Positions 26,747 to 34,387 of a stretch of 64,000 nucleotides of DNA are shown here, piece by piece. The DNA is taken from contig KB906767.1 in NCBI GenBank assembly GCA_000381625.1, positions 4,393,357 through 4,457,356 on the forward strand. The letters are read 5' to 3'. The notes under the pieces were generated by a model. It was not told the DNA's origin. It did no database searches and saw only the letters and a program-made list of their open reading frames with translations. Every line of letters starts with the position of its first letter. The first letter of the stretch is position 1. The DNA comes from Bryobacterales bacterium KBS 96 (GTDB lineage Bacteria > Acidobacteriota > Terriglobia > Bryobacterales > Bryobacteraceae). Made by a program: the position numbers and the translations under genes.

Positions 26747-27133
26747 ATGGCCCAACCTAAGTTGACGAAGCTCGAATTCCAGATCATGGAAGCGCTGTGG
26801 ACCCGAGGCGCCTCTTCCATCCGTGAAATTCAGGAGAGCTTTCCCGGGAAACGCCGTCCGGCTTACACAACAATCCAGACCACCGTCTATCGTCTCGAAG
26901 GGAAAGGCGCGGTGCAGCGCGTGAAAAAGGTCGGCAACTTTCATATTTTTCAGGCCGCGGTCTCTCGCGATGCCGCCCAGCGGAGATTGATTGACGATTT
27001 GCTGGCTCTGTTCGGCGGCCGCACCCAGCCCGTCATGGCGCACCTGATTAAATCCGGCAAGCTCACGCTCGACGATGTCAAGGAAGCCGAGGAAACGCTC
27101 CGGGAGCTCGAGTCGAAGGACAAGTCGCGATGA
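26747..27133 (+). CDS. BlaI/MecI/CopY-family repressor
   Basis: 128 aa, normal length. Winged helix in residues 1-75: LTKLEFQIMEALWTRGASSIREI, then YTTIQTTVYRLEGKGAVQR and the wing FHIFQAAVS. The C-terminal helices (about 80-125) form the dimerisation and cleavage region. BlaI family members repress their own operon and are removed when the partner M56 membrane protease is activated. Here the partner follows with a 4-nt overlap (ATGA), so one operon is nearly certain. No beta-lactamase is nearby, so the signal is unlikely to be a beta-lactam. Confidence 0.9.
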   Translation: MAQPKLTKLEFQIMEALWTRGASSIREIQESFPGKRRPAYTTIQTTVYRLEGKGAVQRVKKVGNFHIFQAAVSRDAAQRRLIDDLLALFGGRTQPVMAHLIKSGKLTLDDVKEAEETLRELESKDKSR

Positions 27134-28851
27134 TCCTGGCGAAATTAATCCCGGCCGCGCTGGCGAATCACCTATGGCAATCCACACTGTTTGCCGCTGC
27201 CGCGGCGCTGCTGGCGCTGGCGTTGAGAAAGAATCGTGCCCAAACACGCTATACGCTTTGGCTGATCGCGTCGCTGAAGTTTCTCGTCCCGTTTGCGTTG
27301 TTAATCGCTGCCGGCGCGCACCTGCGATGGCCCGCCGCGGCGCCCATAGCCACCCCGACTTTCTCTGTCGCCGTACAACAGATCGGCCAGCCGTTCACGG
27401 CGCGGGAGATTTCCACTTCCGTTTTGATGCCGGCTGTTTCGAATGCTTGGAACCCCGTCATTACCATTCTGTTTTCGATTTGGTTCGTTGGCTTCGCTGC
27501 CGTGCTCCTTTCCTGGTGGAGGCGATGGATGCGGGTTCGTGCGATCATGCGAGCCGCCTCGCCAAGGCCGTTCCAAGCTCCTGTTCCCGTGTTGTCCTCG
27601 CCGACGCTGCTCGAACCGGGAGTATTCGGCATCTTCCGCCCCGTCCTTCTGTTGCCGGAAGGTATCACCGGGCATCTCTCGGCCAGACATCTTGAGAGCA
27701 TCTTCGCGCATGAACTCTGCCATGTTCGCCGCCGGGACAATTTGGCTGCGGCCATTCACATGTTCGTCGAAGCGCTCTTCTGGTTCCATCCGCTGGTCTG
27801 GTGGATCGGCGCGCGCATGATGGAAGAACGCGAACGCGCCTGCGACGAAGAAGTGCTTCGGCTCGGCAACCAACCGCAAGTCTATGCCGAGAGCATTCTG
27901 AAAGCGTGCCAGTTCTATCTCGAATCGCCTCTGGCGTGCATCTCGGGCGTCACCGGCTCCGATCTGAAGAAGCGCATCGTTCGCATCATGACCCCGCGCA
28001 TGGCAGTCGGCCTCGACCTCCACAAGAAACTGCTATTGGCTGCGGCTGCCATGGCGGCCCTGGCTGTGCCATTGTCTATTGGCTTGATGAACGCGGCGGA
28101 AGGCCGCGCCCAGTCCAGTCCCACCGCTAACACGGCCTCGTTTGAAGTGGCATCCATCAAGCCTGCGAAATCCAGTGGCCCAGGCATGTTCACTCGAATT
28201 CAGCCAGGTGGTAGTTTCCGGGCTCATAAGATAACTATCGGTACTCTAATTCAGGATGCGTATGGCCTTCAGGGTTTCCAAATCGTTGGATTGCCTTCCT
28301 GGGCGGATTCCAAGAGTTACGATATAACCGCAAAGGCGGAAGATCCTCAAAACACCCCAGTAAGCCAACGTAAAGCACTGCTGGAGGCGAGGCTTCAATC
28401 GCTACTGACGGATCGATTCAAGCTTACGGTTCACGAAAGCACAAAAAGATCACCGGTCTATCAGTTAATCGTCAACAAACATGGTCCAAAGATCACGCCA
28501 TCTAATGACGCAAAGGATGAATGGATGAGCTTATATAATGGAGTGCTGACGGCGCAATCCCTATCCGTCGCCCTTCTTGCAGAAAATCTCTCAAGTCAAG
28601 TAGACCGGACAGTGGAGGATCGGACAGGGCTTACTGGCAAGTATGATTTTACGCTCCGATGGGATCCGGATCAGATGCACCACACTTCGGCGGCAACACA
28701 GTTTAACGACTCGATAGGTAATGAAAACGCGGAAGGAAGGCCCTCTTTATTCACGGCTGTCCAGGAGCAACTTGGACTGAAATTGCAGCCAAGTAATGGG
28801 CCAGTTAAAGTGCTGATTGTCGATCGCGTGGAACTGCCTTCGACGAACTAG
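27130..28851 (+). CDS. BlaR1-type M56 membrane metallopeptidase fused to a TIGR03435-like domain
   Basis: 573 aa. Membrane helices near 15-32, 45-62, 108-128 and 300-320. The zinc protease site is HELCH (194-198) with the downstream acid in ERACDEE (near 236-241), intact. In BlaR1 the last part is a penicillin-binding sensor. Here, after the fourth helix, residues about 336-573 are a soil-Acidobacteria TIGR03435-like domain: SFEVASIKPAK, GGSFRAHKITIGTLIQDAYG, LQSLLTDRFKLTVH, YQLIVNKHGPKI, LTGKYDFTLRWDP, SLFTAVQEQLGLKL. The exported domain is therefore probably the sensor. Coupled to the repressor; a second TIGR03435 protein is encoded at 30520. Confidence 0.85.
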   Translation: MILAKLIPAALANHLWQSTLFAAAAALLALALRKNRAQTRYTLWLIASLKFLVPFALLIAAGAHLRWPAAAPIATPTFSVAVQQIGQPFTAREISTSVLMPAVSNAWNPVITILFSIWFVGFAAVLLSWWRRWMRVRAIMRAASPRPFQAPVPVLSSPTLLEPGVFGIFRPVLLLPEGITGHLSARHLESIFAHELCHVRRRDNLAAAIHMFVEALFWFHPLVWWIGARMMEERERACDEEVLRLGNQPQVYAESILKACQFYLESPLACISGVTGSDLKKRIVRIMTPRMAVGLDLHKKLLLAAAAMAALAVPLSIGLMNAAEGRAQSSPTANTASFEVASIKPAKSSGPGMFTRIQPGGSFRAHKITIGTLIQDAYGLQGFQIVGLPSWADSKSYDITAKAEDPQNTPVSQRKALLEARLQSLLTDRFKLTVHESTKRSPVYQLIVNKHGPKITPSNDAKDEWMSLYNGVLTAQSLSVALLAENLSSQVDRTVEDRTGLTGKYDFTLRWDPDQMHHTSAATQFNDSIGNENAEGRPSLFTAVQEQLGLKLQPSNGPVKVLIVDRVELPSTN

Positions 28852-28961
28852 TTCTGCGGATAAACGACTTGCCCATAAGAGTTGGCAACGGAGGCTGTCA
28901 ATCAGTGGGTTCGCTGCAAACGATACCAAAGTGAGATGGGGATAAAGAAGGACAAGTCGCG

Positions 28962-29231
28962 ATGATTTTGGCAAACATATTGCCGGCTGCTCTGCTGGCA
29001 GCTCACCTATGGCAATCCACGCTGTTCATCGCTGCCATCGTGCTGCTCGCCCTGGCGCTTCGGAAGAATCGTGTCCAAACGCGCTATGTGGTCTGGCTGA
29101 TTGCGTCGCTAAAGTGCCTCGTCGCCGTTTCAATAAAAACGATTATTACTAAGTTAACCCATAAACCGATTGGCTGCGCATTAAGTTCAACATTCTGCCA
29201 GCTCTATCGCCGCAAGCCAATGACCGCTTAA
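28962..29231 (+). pseudogene. Truncated duplicate of the BlaR1 N-terminus
   Basis: The first about 53 codons match the start of the BlaR1 gene at 27130 closely (AHLWQSTLF, LLALALRKNR, TRYVVWLIASLK). Homology also covers the DNA just before the start: AAGGACAAGTCGCGATGAT occurs at 27116-27134 and 28948-28966, so the copy begins in the repressor 3' end. After about 29120 similarity stops and an unrelated 36-codon tail follows. Only the first one or two membrane helices remain, with no protease site. Probably a recombination remnant; if translated it would be an 89-aa membrane peptide. Confidence 0.75.
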
Positions 29232-29309
29232 GTATAAGTCGCGTTAACTAATAGCACTTCCATGTGTGTTTACATCAAACTATTTCTGCCGATGGACTTA
29301 ATAACTTGT

Positions 29310-29338
29310 TTGCAACCACGCCTATATTGACGTATAAT
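29310..29338 (+). promoter_or_regulatory. Candidate sigma70-like promoter for the thioredoxin-like/Cys-rich pair
   Basis: TTGCAA (29310-29315), 17-nt spacer, and a perfect TATAAT (29333-29338). The start codon of the next gene is at 29384, giving a leader of about 40 nt with AGGAGG at 29368-29373. The local AT-richness raises the chance of a random -10 match. Confidence 0.5.
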
Positions 29339-29383
29339 GAGCTGCATTTGCTTTCCCCAATCCACTTAGGAGGGCTCACGAGT

Positions 29384-29965
29384 ATGTTTTTTGGTTCCCG
29401 ATGGAAACGTACCGATATCACAAACGGTATTTATCTCCTTTCCAACATATCTATTGGCATATTGGCATGTGTACTTGTATATGTGCTACTGACCCATCCT
29501 CAACAGAGTCACACATCTGACCTCGATGTACTGAAAGTCGGCACACAGATGCCGCCTATCAGGAACGTGAAGTGGAGTGATCACAAGATGACCTTGCTGG
29601 TCGCAATTCGAAAAGGGTGCCATTACTACGAGGCCAGCATGCCTTTCTATAAGCAGCTGTCGCTTGATCAAGCAAGCCACCGGTTGCATGCATTTTTTCT
29701 ATGTGTGGCCCCGGATCCAACAGATGACGCGAAAGGTCTCCTCCAAACCAATCGAGTAGCTCTTCCTGTAGTTGGCGATACGGAACTGTCAACGATCTAC
29801 GTGACTGGGACTCCAACGCTTCTGCTCGTCGACAACTCCGGAAAACTCGTGCGCTCCTGGATAGGACAACTCACTCAGCCACTCCAAACAGAAGTCGTCG
29901 ATATACTCCGGGGGTCGACAAACCCTAGGGGCAGGTCCCTATGGTCGCTAGTCACCGGAGCTTAA
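29384..29965 (+). CDS. Membrane-anchored thioredoxin/redoxin-like protein with a single active-site Cys
   Basis: 193 aa from ATG 29384 (AGGAGG 10 nt upstream); a frame opening at 29264 lacks such a site. One membrane helix at about 13-36 leaves the rest in the periplasm. The fold is redoxin/TlpA-like: VGTQMPPI, TLLVAIRKGCHYYEASMPFY, then VTGTPTLLLVD with the cis-Pro at about 144. The redox motif should be C-x-x-C; here it is Cys79-His-Tyr-Tyr82, codon TAC at 29637-29639, one transition from TGC (Cys). It can still form mixed disulfides but not reduce or oxidise in the normal two-Cys way. Next to it is a very Cys-rich secreted peptide, a likely client. GC content is lower than in flanking genes. 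Confidence 0.7.
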   Translation: MFFGSRWKRTDITNGIYLLSNISIGILACVLVYVLLTHPQQSHTSDLDVLKVGTQMPPIRNVKWSDHKMTLLVAIRKGCHYYEASMPFYKQLSLDQASHRLHAFFLCVAPDPTDDAKGLLQTNRVALPVVGDTELSTIYVTGTPTLLLVDNSGKLVRSWIGQLTQPLQTEVVDILRGSTNPRGRSLWSLVTGA

Positions 29966-29984
29966 ATCTTACCGTGCCATAGGA

Positions 29985-30002
29985 TGTCGCCCATGGGCGA
30001 CA
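29985..30002. repeat. Perfect 18-bp palindrome before the Cys-rich peptide gene
   Basis: TGTCGCCCATGGGCGACA is its own reverse complement. It lies 20 nt after the stop of the thioredoxin-like gene and 50 nt before the Cys-rich peptide start. It could be an operator for a dimeric regulator or, as RNA, a hairpin that sets the ratio of the two products. No T-tract follows, so a rho-independent terminator is unlikely. Confidence 0.6.
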
Positions 30003-30051
30003 CCAGATCGATCGGGAGCATTAACTTGTAACATACGAAGGAGTGATGTTT

Positions 30052-30279
30052 ATGCGTTTTGCACAGGTCATTCGAAACATAGCCGTCACGGTTATTCTTA
30101 CAGTTGGGATAGTCGTCGCGTCGCATCCTACTGGTGCATATGCGGCGGGTTGTAATAACTGTTCTGGCCCCAACTGCGGCAGTGGCGATAGTTGGTGCTG
30201 TTGTGGCTTCGGGGAGCACTGCTTTGCATGCCCGGGCGTATGTTGCTGCACAACGTCGATCTTTAATTGCTGTAAATAA
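30052..30279 (+). CDS. Secreted cysteine-rich small peptide
   Basis: 75 aa from ATG 30052, 8 nt after AAGGAG (30038-30043); ATG 30046 and GTG 30043 are too near that site. Residues 1-32 are a textbook signal peptide (basic start, hydrophobic ITVILTVGIVVA-type core, cut after AYA). The mature part, about 43 aa, has 13 Cys with patterns C-x2-C-x4-C, CCC, C-x2-C, CCC and a final CCK. There is much Gly and little else. Thirteen is odd, so one Cys would be free or used in a dimer or in metal binding. I know no family that fits; a disulfide-packed peptide, metal binder or secreted toxin/signal are all open. The thioredoxin-like gene upstream probably handles its cysteines. Confidence 0.7.
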   Translation: MRFAQVIRNIAVTVILTVGIVVASHPTGAYAAGCNNCSGPNCGSGDSWCCCGFGEHCFACPGVCCCTTSIFNCCK

Positions 30280-30519
30280 TACCTATATTGCCGAAGGTGT
30301 AGCTACGCCGCAAAGTGATGTGTGTTTAGAGCAGCACCCGCTTTCGGCTGTTATCACTTAAAAGATCGCCGGTGTATACGGTTTAGCACATGAGGGCGGT
30401 GCGTTGGTGGTGACCTGCCGTGAGCCGAACTTTTCCGAGCACCAACCTTAGCGATACCCCGTCCGGCTAGAATCTGCGCGGAGGGTGTGTAAACGTGGCG
30501 TTTTGTTAAGAGATTAGAG

Positions 30520-31308
30520 ATGCACAGGAATCTTTTACTCACATCGGCGGGAGTGGCGGCCATAACTGGTTCCTGCCTGTTCGGTTTGGCTGGTTTGTCC
30601 GGAAGTCAAGCAGAGTTGCAAACTGCGACTTCGCCAGTGCTCACTTTTGAAGTCGCATCCATCAGACCGAACATGAACACATCATCGAGCTCGTCAATCG
30701 GTTTTCAACCTGGTGGAAGGCTGGTCGCAACGAACATTACGTTGAAAATGTTGATAAAGGTCGCATATCACATTCACGACTATCAATTTTCCGGTGGTGG
30801 TCTACATTGGCTAGATTCCGATGGATATGATGTCGTGGCGAAAGGAGATGCCGCAGCCACGCACGACCAAGTTCGGATGATGCTTAGATCATTGTTGGCC
30901 GAACGGTTCAAACTTGTAGTCCACAGGCAAACAGAGCGACGCCCAGTCTACGCCTTAGTCGTAGCAAAACACGGGCCGAAACTACACAAAAATCTAAATG
31001 GGAAAGAGTTCCCCGAAGGATCTTTTAGGGCAAGAGATGGTCATCTCATCGCGTATGGATCATCCATCACGTCATTTGCGGACTTTTTGTCGGGTCAGTT
31101 GGACCGCATGGTGATCAACAAGACGGGGATAAAGGGCTTTTTTAATTTCAGGCTCGACTGGGCACCGGATGTGACCCAGCGCTCCTCCCGACCTTCTATT
31201 TTCACCGCCCTACAGGAAGATCTCGGCTTAAGGCTGGTTGCGGGAGACGGACCTGTTGAAGTATTGACGGTCCGCAATGCAGATAGGCCATCACCATCCG
31301 AGAATTAG
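30520..31308 (+). CDS. TIGR03435-like exported soil-Acidobacteria protein
   Basis: 262 aa. N-terminal hydrophobic segment (about 8-28) is a signal peptide. The domain has the same landmarks as the BlaR1 fusion: TFEVASIRPNM, QPGGRLVATNITLKMLIKVAY, MMLRSLLAERFKLVVHRQTE, VYALVVAKHGPKL, INKTGIKGFFNFRLDWAPD, SIFTALQEDLGLRLV. Function of this family is not known; it is greatly expanded in Acidobacteriota. Being encoded 1.7 kb after a BlaR1 protease with the same domain suggests that the two interact or sense the same ligand. The last 32 nt overlap the Oar-like gene. Confidence 0.8.
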   Translation: MHRNLLLTSAGVAAITGSCLFGLAGLSGSQAELQTATSPVLTFEVASIRPNMNTSSSSSIGFQPGGRLVATNITLKMLIKVAYHIHDYQFSGGGLHWLDSDGYDVVAKGDAAATHDQVRMMLRSLLAERFKLVVHRQTERRPVYALVVAKHGPKLHKNLNGKEFPEGSFRARDGHLIAYGSSITSFADFLSGQLDRMVINKTGIKGFFNFRLDWAPDVTQRSSRPSIFTALQEDLGLRLVAGDGPVEVLTVRNADRPSPSEN

Positions 31309-34300
31309 CCGGCTTCTGCGGCATCTGGCGGCGGCATGGTTCAGCGCTCTGACCCTGGTTGCCGCCGAATATCGCGGGCAAGTCACCTTTGGTGGCCTGC
31401 CCGTTCCCGGCGCGACCGTCATCGCCGCACGCGACGACAAGAAAGTCGTCACCACGACAGACGAGCAAGGTCTTTATTCGTTTCCCGATTTGATCAACGG
31501 CCCTTGGTCCATCGAAATCGAAATGCTTGGCTTCGCGATGATTCGGCAGCATGTCGTCATCGCGCCTGGCGCGCCCGCCGGCGCTTGGGAATTGAAGATG
31601 CTTCCGCTCAGTCAAATCAAAGCTCAAATCGAGGCGGCTCCCACCACCGGCACGCCGCCATCCGCCACGGCGCAATCACAGCCTGAGACGGAGGCAAAGA
31701 AAGCGTCCGAACCCGAAGCTCAGCAGGAAGATCTCAGCCAGCGCGCCGCCGACGGCTTTCTCATCAACGGCAGTGTCAACAATGGCGCCGCTTCCCCATT
31801 CAGCCAGTCCGCTGCGTTCGGCAATCGCCGCACCGGAGGCAGGAGCCTTTACAACGGCGGAATCGGCATCACGTTTGATAACTCCACGTTGAATGCACGG
31901 CCGTTCTCCCTGACCGGCCAGGACACGCCTAAGGCCGCGTATAACCGCATGACCGGTCTACTGGCTGTGGGCGGCCCGTTGCGCATTCCGCATCTCCTGC
32001 AAAACGGCCCGAACGTATTCGTCGGCTATCAATGGACCCGCAACCGTAACGCCACGACCCAATCGGCCCTGATGCCGGACGCCTCCGAACGCCACGGAGA
32101 TTTCTCTCAATCTCTTGCGTCGTCCGGTCGCCAGATTCTCGATCCAACAACCGGATTGCCGTTTCCCGAAAATCGAATCCCCGCTAATGCTATTGGCCCG
32201 CAAGCGCAAGCGTTACTCCGTTTCTATCCGCTTCCGAACTTTGATTCAAACGCCGGATATAACTATCAAAGCCCGCTTATCAGCTCCACTCACGAGGACG
32301 CCTTACAATCGCGCTTCAACAAGAACCTCGCCATGAGGGATCAGATCTATGGCGGTTTCGCCTTTCAGAGCACACGGACCGACAACCCTAACCTCTTCGG
32401 TTTTCTCGATACCACCGATACCCTCGGGCTTAACACCAGCGTCAACTGGTATCACCGCTTCAGTCATCGCTTGTTTCTGAATTTGGGGTATCGGTTCAGC
32501 CGTTTCTCCACGCACGTTACGCCGTATTTCGAAAACCGCGAGAACGTCTCGGGCCTCGCCGGCATCTCCGGTAACAACCAGGATCCGAGCAACTGGGGTC
32601 CACCGTCGCTTGTTTTCTCGAGTGGCATCGCCGGACTGTCCGATTCCCAGAGCGCCTTCAATCGCAACCAGACTGGCGGCGTCTCCTACTCCATGCTGTG
32701 GAATCACGGCGCTCACAATTTCTCGTTCGGCGGCGATTTTCTCCGGCAACAATTCAATAATCTTTCGCAGCAGGATCCCCGAGGCACATTCACATTTACT
32801 GGCGCAAGCTCGGGCGTCGATTTCGCCGATTTTCTCATCGGCATCCCCGATACCAGCTCCATTGCGTTTGGAAATGCCGACAAGTATTTCCGTGAATCCG
32901 TCTATGATGCCTATTTCACCGACGATTGGAGAATCTCGCCGGAGTTCAGCCTGAACGCCGGCATCCGCTGGGAGTACGGCGCGCCCATTACCGAACTGTA
33001 TGGCCGTCTCGTTAACCTCGACATCGCTCCTGGCTTTTCGGCTGTTGCGCCGGTTGTCGCGAACAATCCGGTCGGCCCGCTCACCGGACAAAATTATCCC
33101 AGCTCGCTGATCCATCCCGACAAGAACGCGTTCGAGCCGCGCATCGGACTCGCCTGGCGCCCGCTCTCCGGTTCGTCGTTGGTGGTGCGCGCCGGCTATG
33201 GCATGTACTCCGACATGTCCGTGTATCAAACCATCGCTTCGCAGATGGCCCAGCAGGCGCCTTTATCAAAGAGCCTGAGCGTGCAGAACAGCGCCGCTAA
33301 TCCGCTCACGCTCGCGAACGGGTTCAACGCTTCTCCCGTTACGACGCCCAATACTTTTGCCATCGATCCAAACTTCCGCGTCGGGTACGCGCAAAACTGG
33401 CAGCTAGCGGTGCAGCGCGACTTGCCGGCGTCGCTGCAAATGACGGCTACCTATCTCGGCATCAAAGGAACGCGCGGCATGCAGGAATTTTTGCCGAATA
33501 CTTTCCCAACCGGCGCGGTAAATCCATGCCAAGCCTGCCCCGCCGGATTTGCGTATCTCTCCTCAAACGGCAATTCGACATTCCAAGCGGTACAGTTTCA
33601 GTTGCGCCGGCGTTTGCACAACGGCCTCACCGGCATCCTTCAATACACCTTTTCGAAATCCATTGACGACGATGCGGCGCTTGGAGGCCAAGCAGCCTCG
33701 GCAGTTCCGCAAAACAATGCTTCCCAGAGTACTGCAACTCCAGTTGTGACCGGCGGCGCCGCCACTCCTCCGCCCGCCGCGACCGGCCAGCAAAATCTCA
33801 TGATTGCGCAAAACTGGCTCGATCTCAGCGCGGAACGAAGTCTCTCTACGTTCGACCAGCGTCATCTGCTTACAGTTCAATTGCAATACACCACCGGCAT
33901 GGGCGTGGCTGGAGGAATGCTCCTCACCGGCTGGAAAGGAGCGCTGCTCAAGGAGTGGACGTTCGCCACCGAGATCACGGCGGGCAGCGGCCTGCCACAG
34001 ACTCCCGTTTACCTCGCGCCGGTTCAGGGCACCGGCGTCACTGGAACCATCCGCCCCGATTACACCGGCCAGCCGCTCTACGCTTCTCCTGCCGGCTTCT
34101 ATCTCAATCCGGCGGCCTACAGCACGCCTGTTCCCGGCCAATGGGGGAACGCCGGACGCAACTCCATCACCGGTCCCGCTCAGTTCACGCTGAATGCTTC
34201 TTTCGGCCGCACGTTTCGCGTTAGCGACCGCTTCAATCTCGACTTCCGTGTCGATTCCACGAATGTGCTCAATCACGTGACGTTCACTACTTGGAACACC

Positions 34301-34384
34301 ACCATCAACAGCACGCAATTCGGCCTGCCGGCCGCGGCCAATGCCATGCGCAGTTTGCAAACCACTCTGCGGTTGAGGTTCTAA
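31277..34384 (+). CDS. Oar-like TonB-dependent outer-membrane protein with carboxypeptidase-regulatory domain
   Basis: 1035 aa. The start ATG 31277 lies inside the end of the TIGR03435 gene (32-nt overlap) and is followed by a signal-peptide-like segment (about 10-29). Residues about 31-110 are a carboxypeptidase-regulatory-like beta-sandwich (YRGQVTFGGLPVPGATVIA, TTTDEQGLYSFPDL). A Gln/Ala/Pro linker to about 155 leads to plug and beta-barrel sequence with many aromatic strands; the end NLDFRVDSTNVLNHVTF ... LQTTLRLRF is typical of the Oar group and ends in an aromatic residue for BAM insertion. A TonB box is not obvious. These proteins import large ligands or support adhesion in Acidobacteriota. 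Confidence 0.85.
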   Translation: MQIGHHHPRISRLLRHLAAAWFSALTLVAAEYRGQVTFGGLPVPGATVIAARDDKKVVTTTDEQGLYSFPDLINGPWSIEIEMLGFAMIRQHVVIAPGAPAGAWELKMLPLSQIKAQIEAAPTTGTPPSATAQSQPETEAKKASEPEAQQEDLSQRAADGFLINGSVNNGAASPFSQSAAFGNRRTGGRSLYNGGIGITFDNSTLNARPFSLTGQDTPKAAYNRMTGLLAVGGPLRIPHLLQNGPNVFVGYQWTRNRNATTQSALMPDASERHGDFSQSLASSGRQILDPTTGLPFPENRIPANAIGPQAQALLRFYPLPNFDSNAGYNYQSPLISSTHEDALQSRFNKNLAMRDQIYGGFAFQSTRTDNPNLFGFLDTTDTLGLNTSVNWYHRFSHRLFLNLGYRFSRFSTHVTPYFENRENVSGLAGISGNNQDPSNWGPPSLVFSSGIAGLSDSQSAFNRNQTGGVSYSMLWNHGAHNFSFGGDFLRQQFNNLSQQDPRGTFTFTGASSGVDFADFLIGIPDTSSIAFGNADKYFRESVYDAYFTDDWRISPEFSLNAGIRWEYGAPITELYGRLVNLDIAPGFSAVAPVVANNPVGPLTGQNYPSSLIHPDKNAFEPRIGLAWRPLSGSSLVVRAGYGMYSDMSVYQTIASQMAQQAPLSKSLSVQNSAANPLTLANGFNASPVTTPNTFAIDPNFRVGYAQNWQLAVQRDLPASLQMTATYLGIKGTRGMQEFLPNTFPTGAVNPCQACPAGFAYLSSNGNSTFQAVQFQLRRRLHNGLTGILQYTFSKSIDDDAALGGQAASAVPQNNASQSTATPVVTGGAATPPPAATGQQNLMIAQNWLDLSAERSLSTFDQRHLLTVQLQYTTGMGVAGGMLLTGWKGALLKEWTFATEITAGSGLPQTPVYLAPVQGTGVTGTIRPDYTGQPLYASPAGFYLNPAAYSTPVPGQWGNAGRNSITGPAQFTLNASFGRTFRVSDRFNLDFRVDSTNVLNHVTFTTWNTTINSTQFGLPAAANAMRSLQTTLRLRF

Positions 34385-34387
34385 ACG

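Noticed and set aside
26747-28851. Beta-lactam resistance system
   Set aside because: No beta-lactamase or penicillin-binding sensor domain is present; the sensor part is a TIGR03435-like domain.
30052-30279. Methylamine dehydrogenase light chain or metallothionein
   Set aside because: The light chain is much longer with conserved Trp residues and other mau genes are absent. Metallothioneins are cytoplasmic and have C-x-C repeats, whereas this has a signal peptide and CCC blocks.
32303-33229. Minus-strand open frame of 308 aa
   Set aside because: Antisense to the Oar-like barrel; no family similarity.
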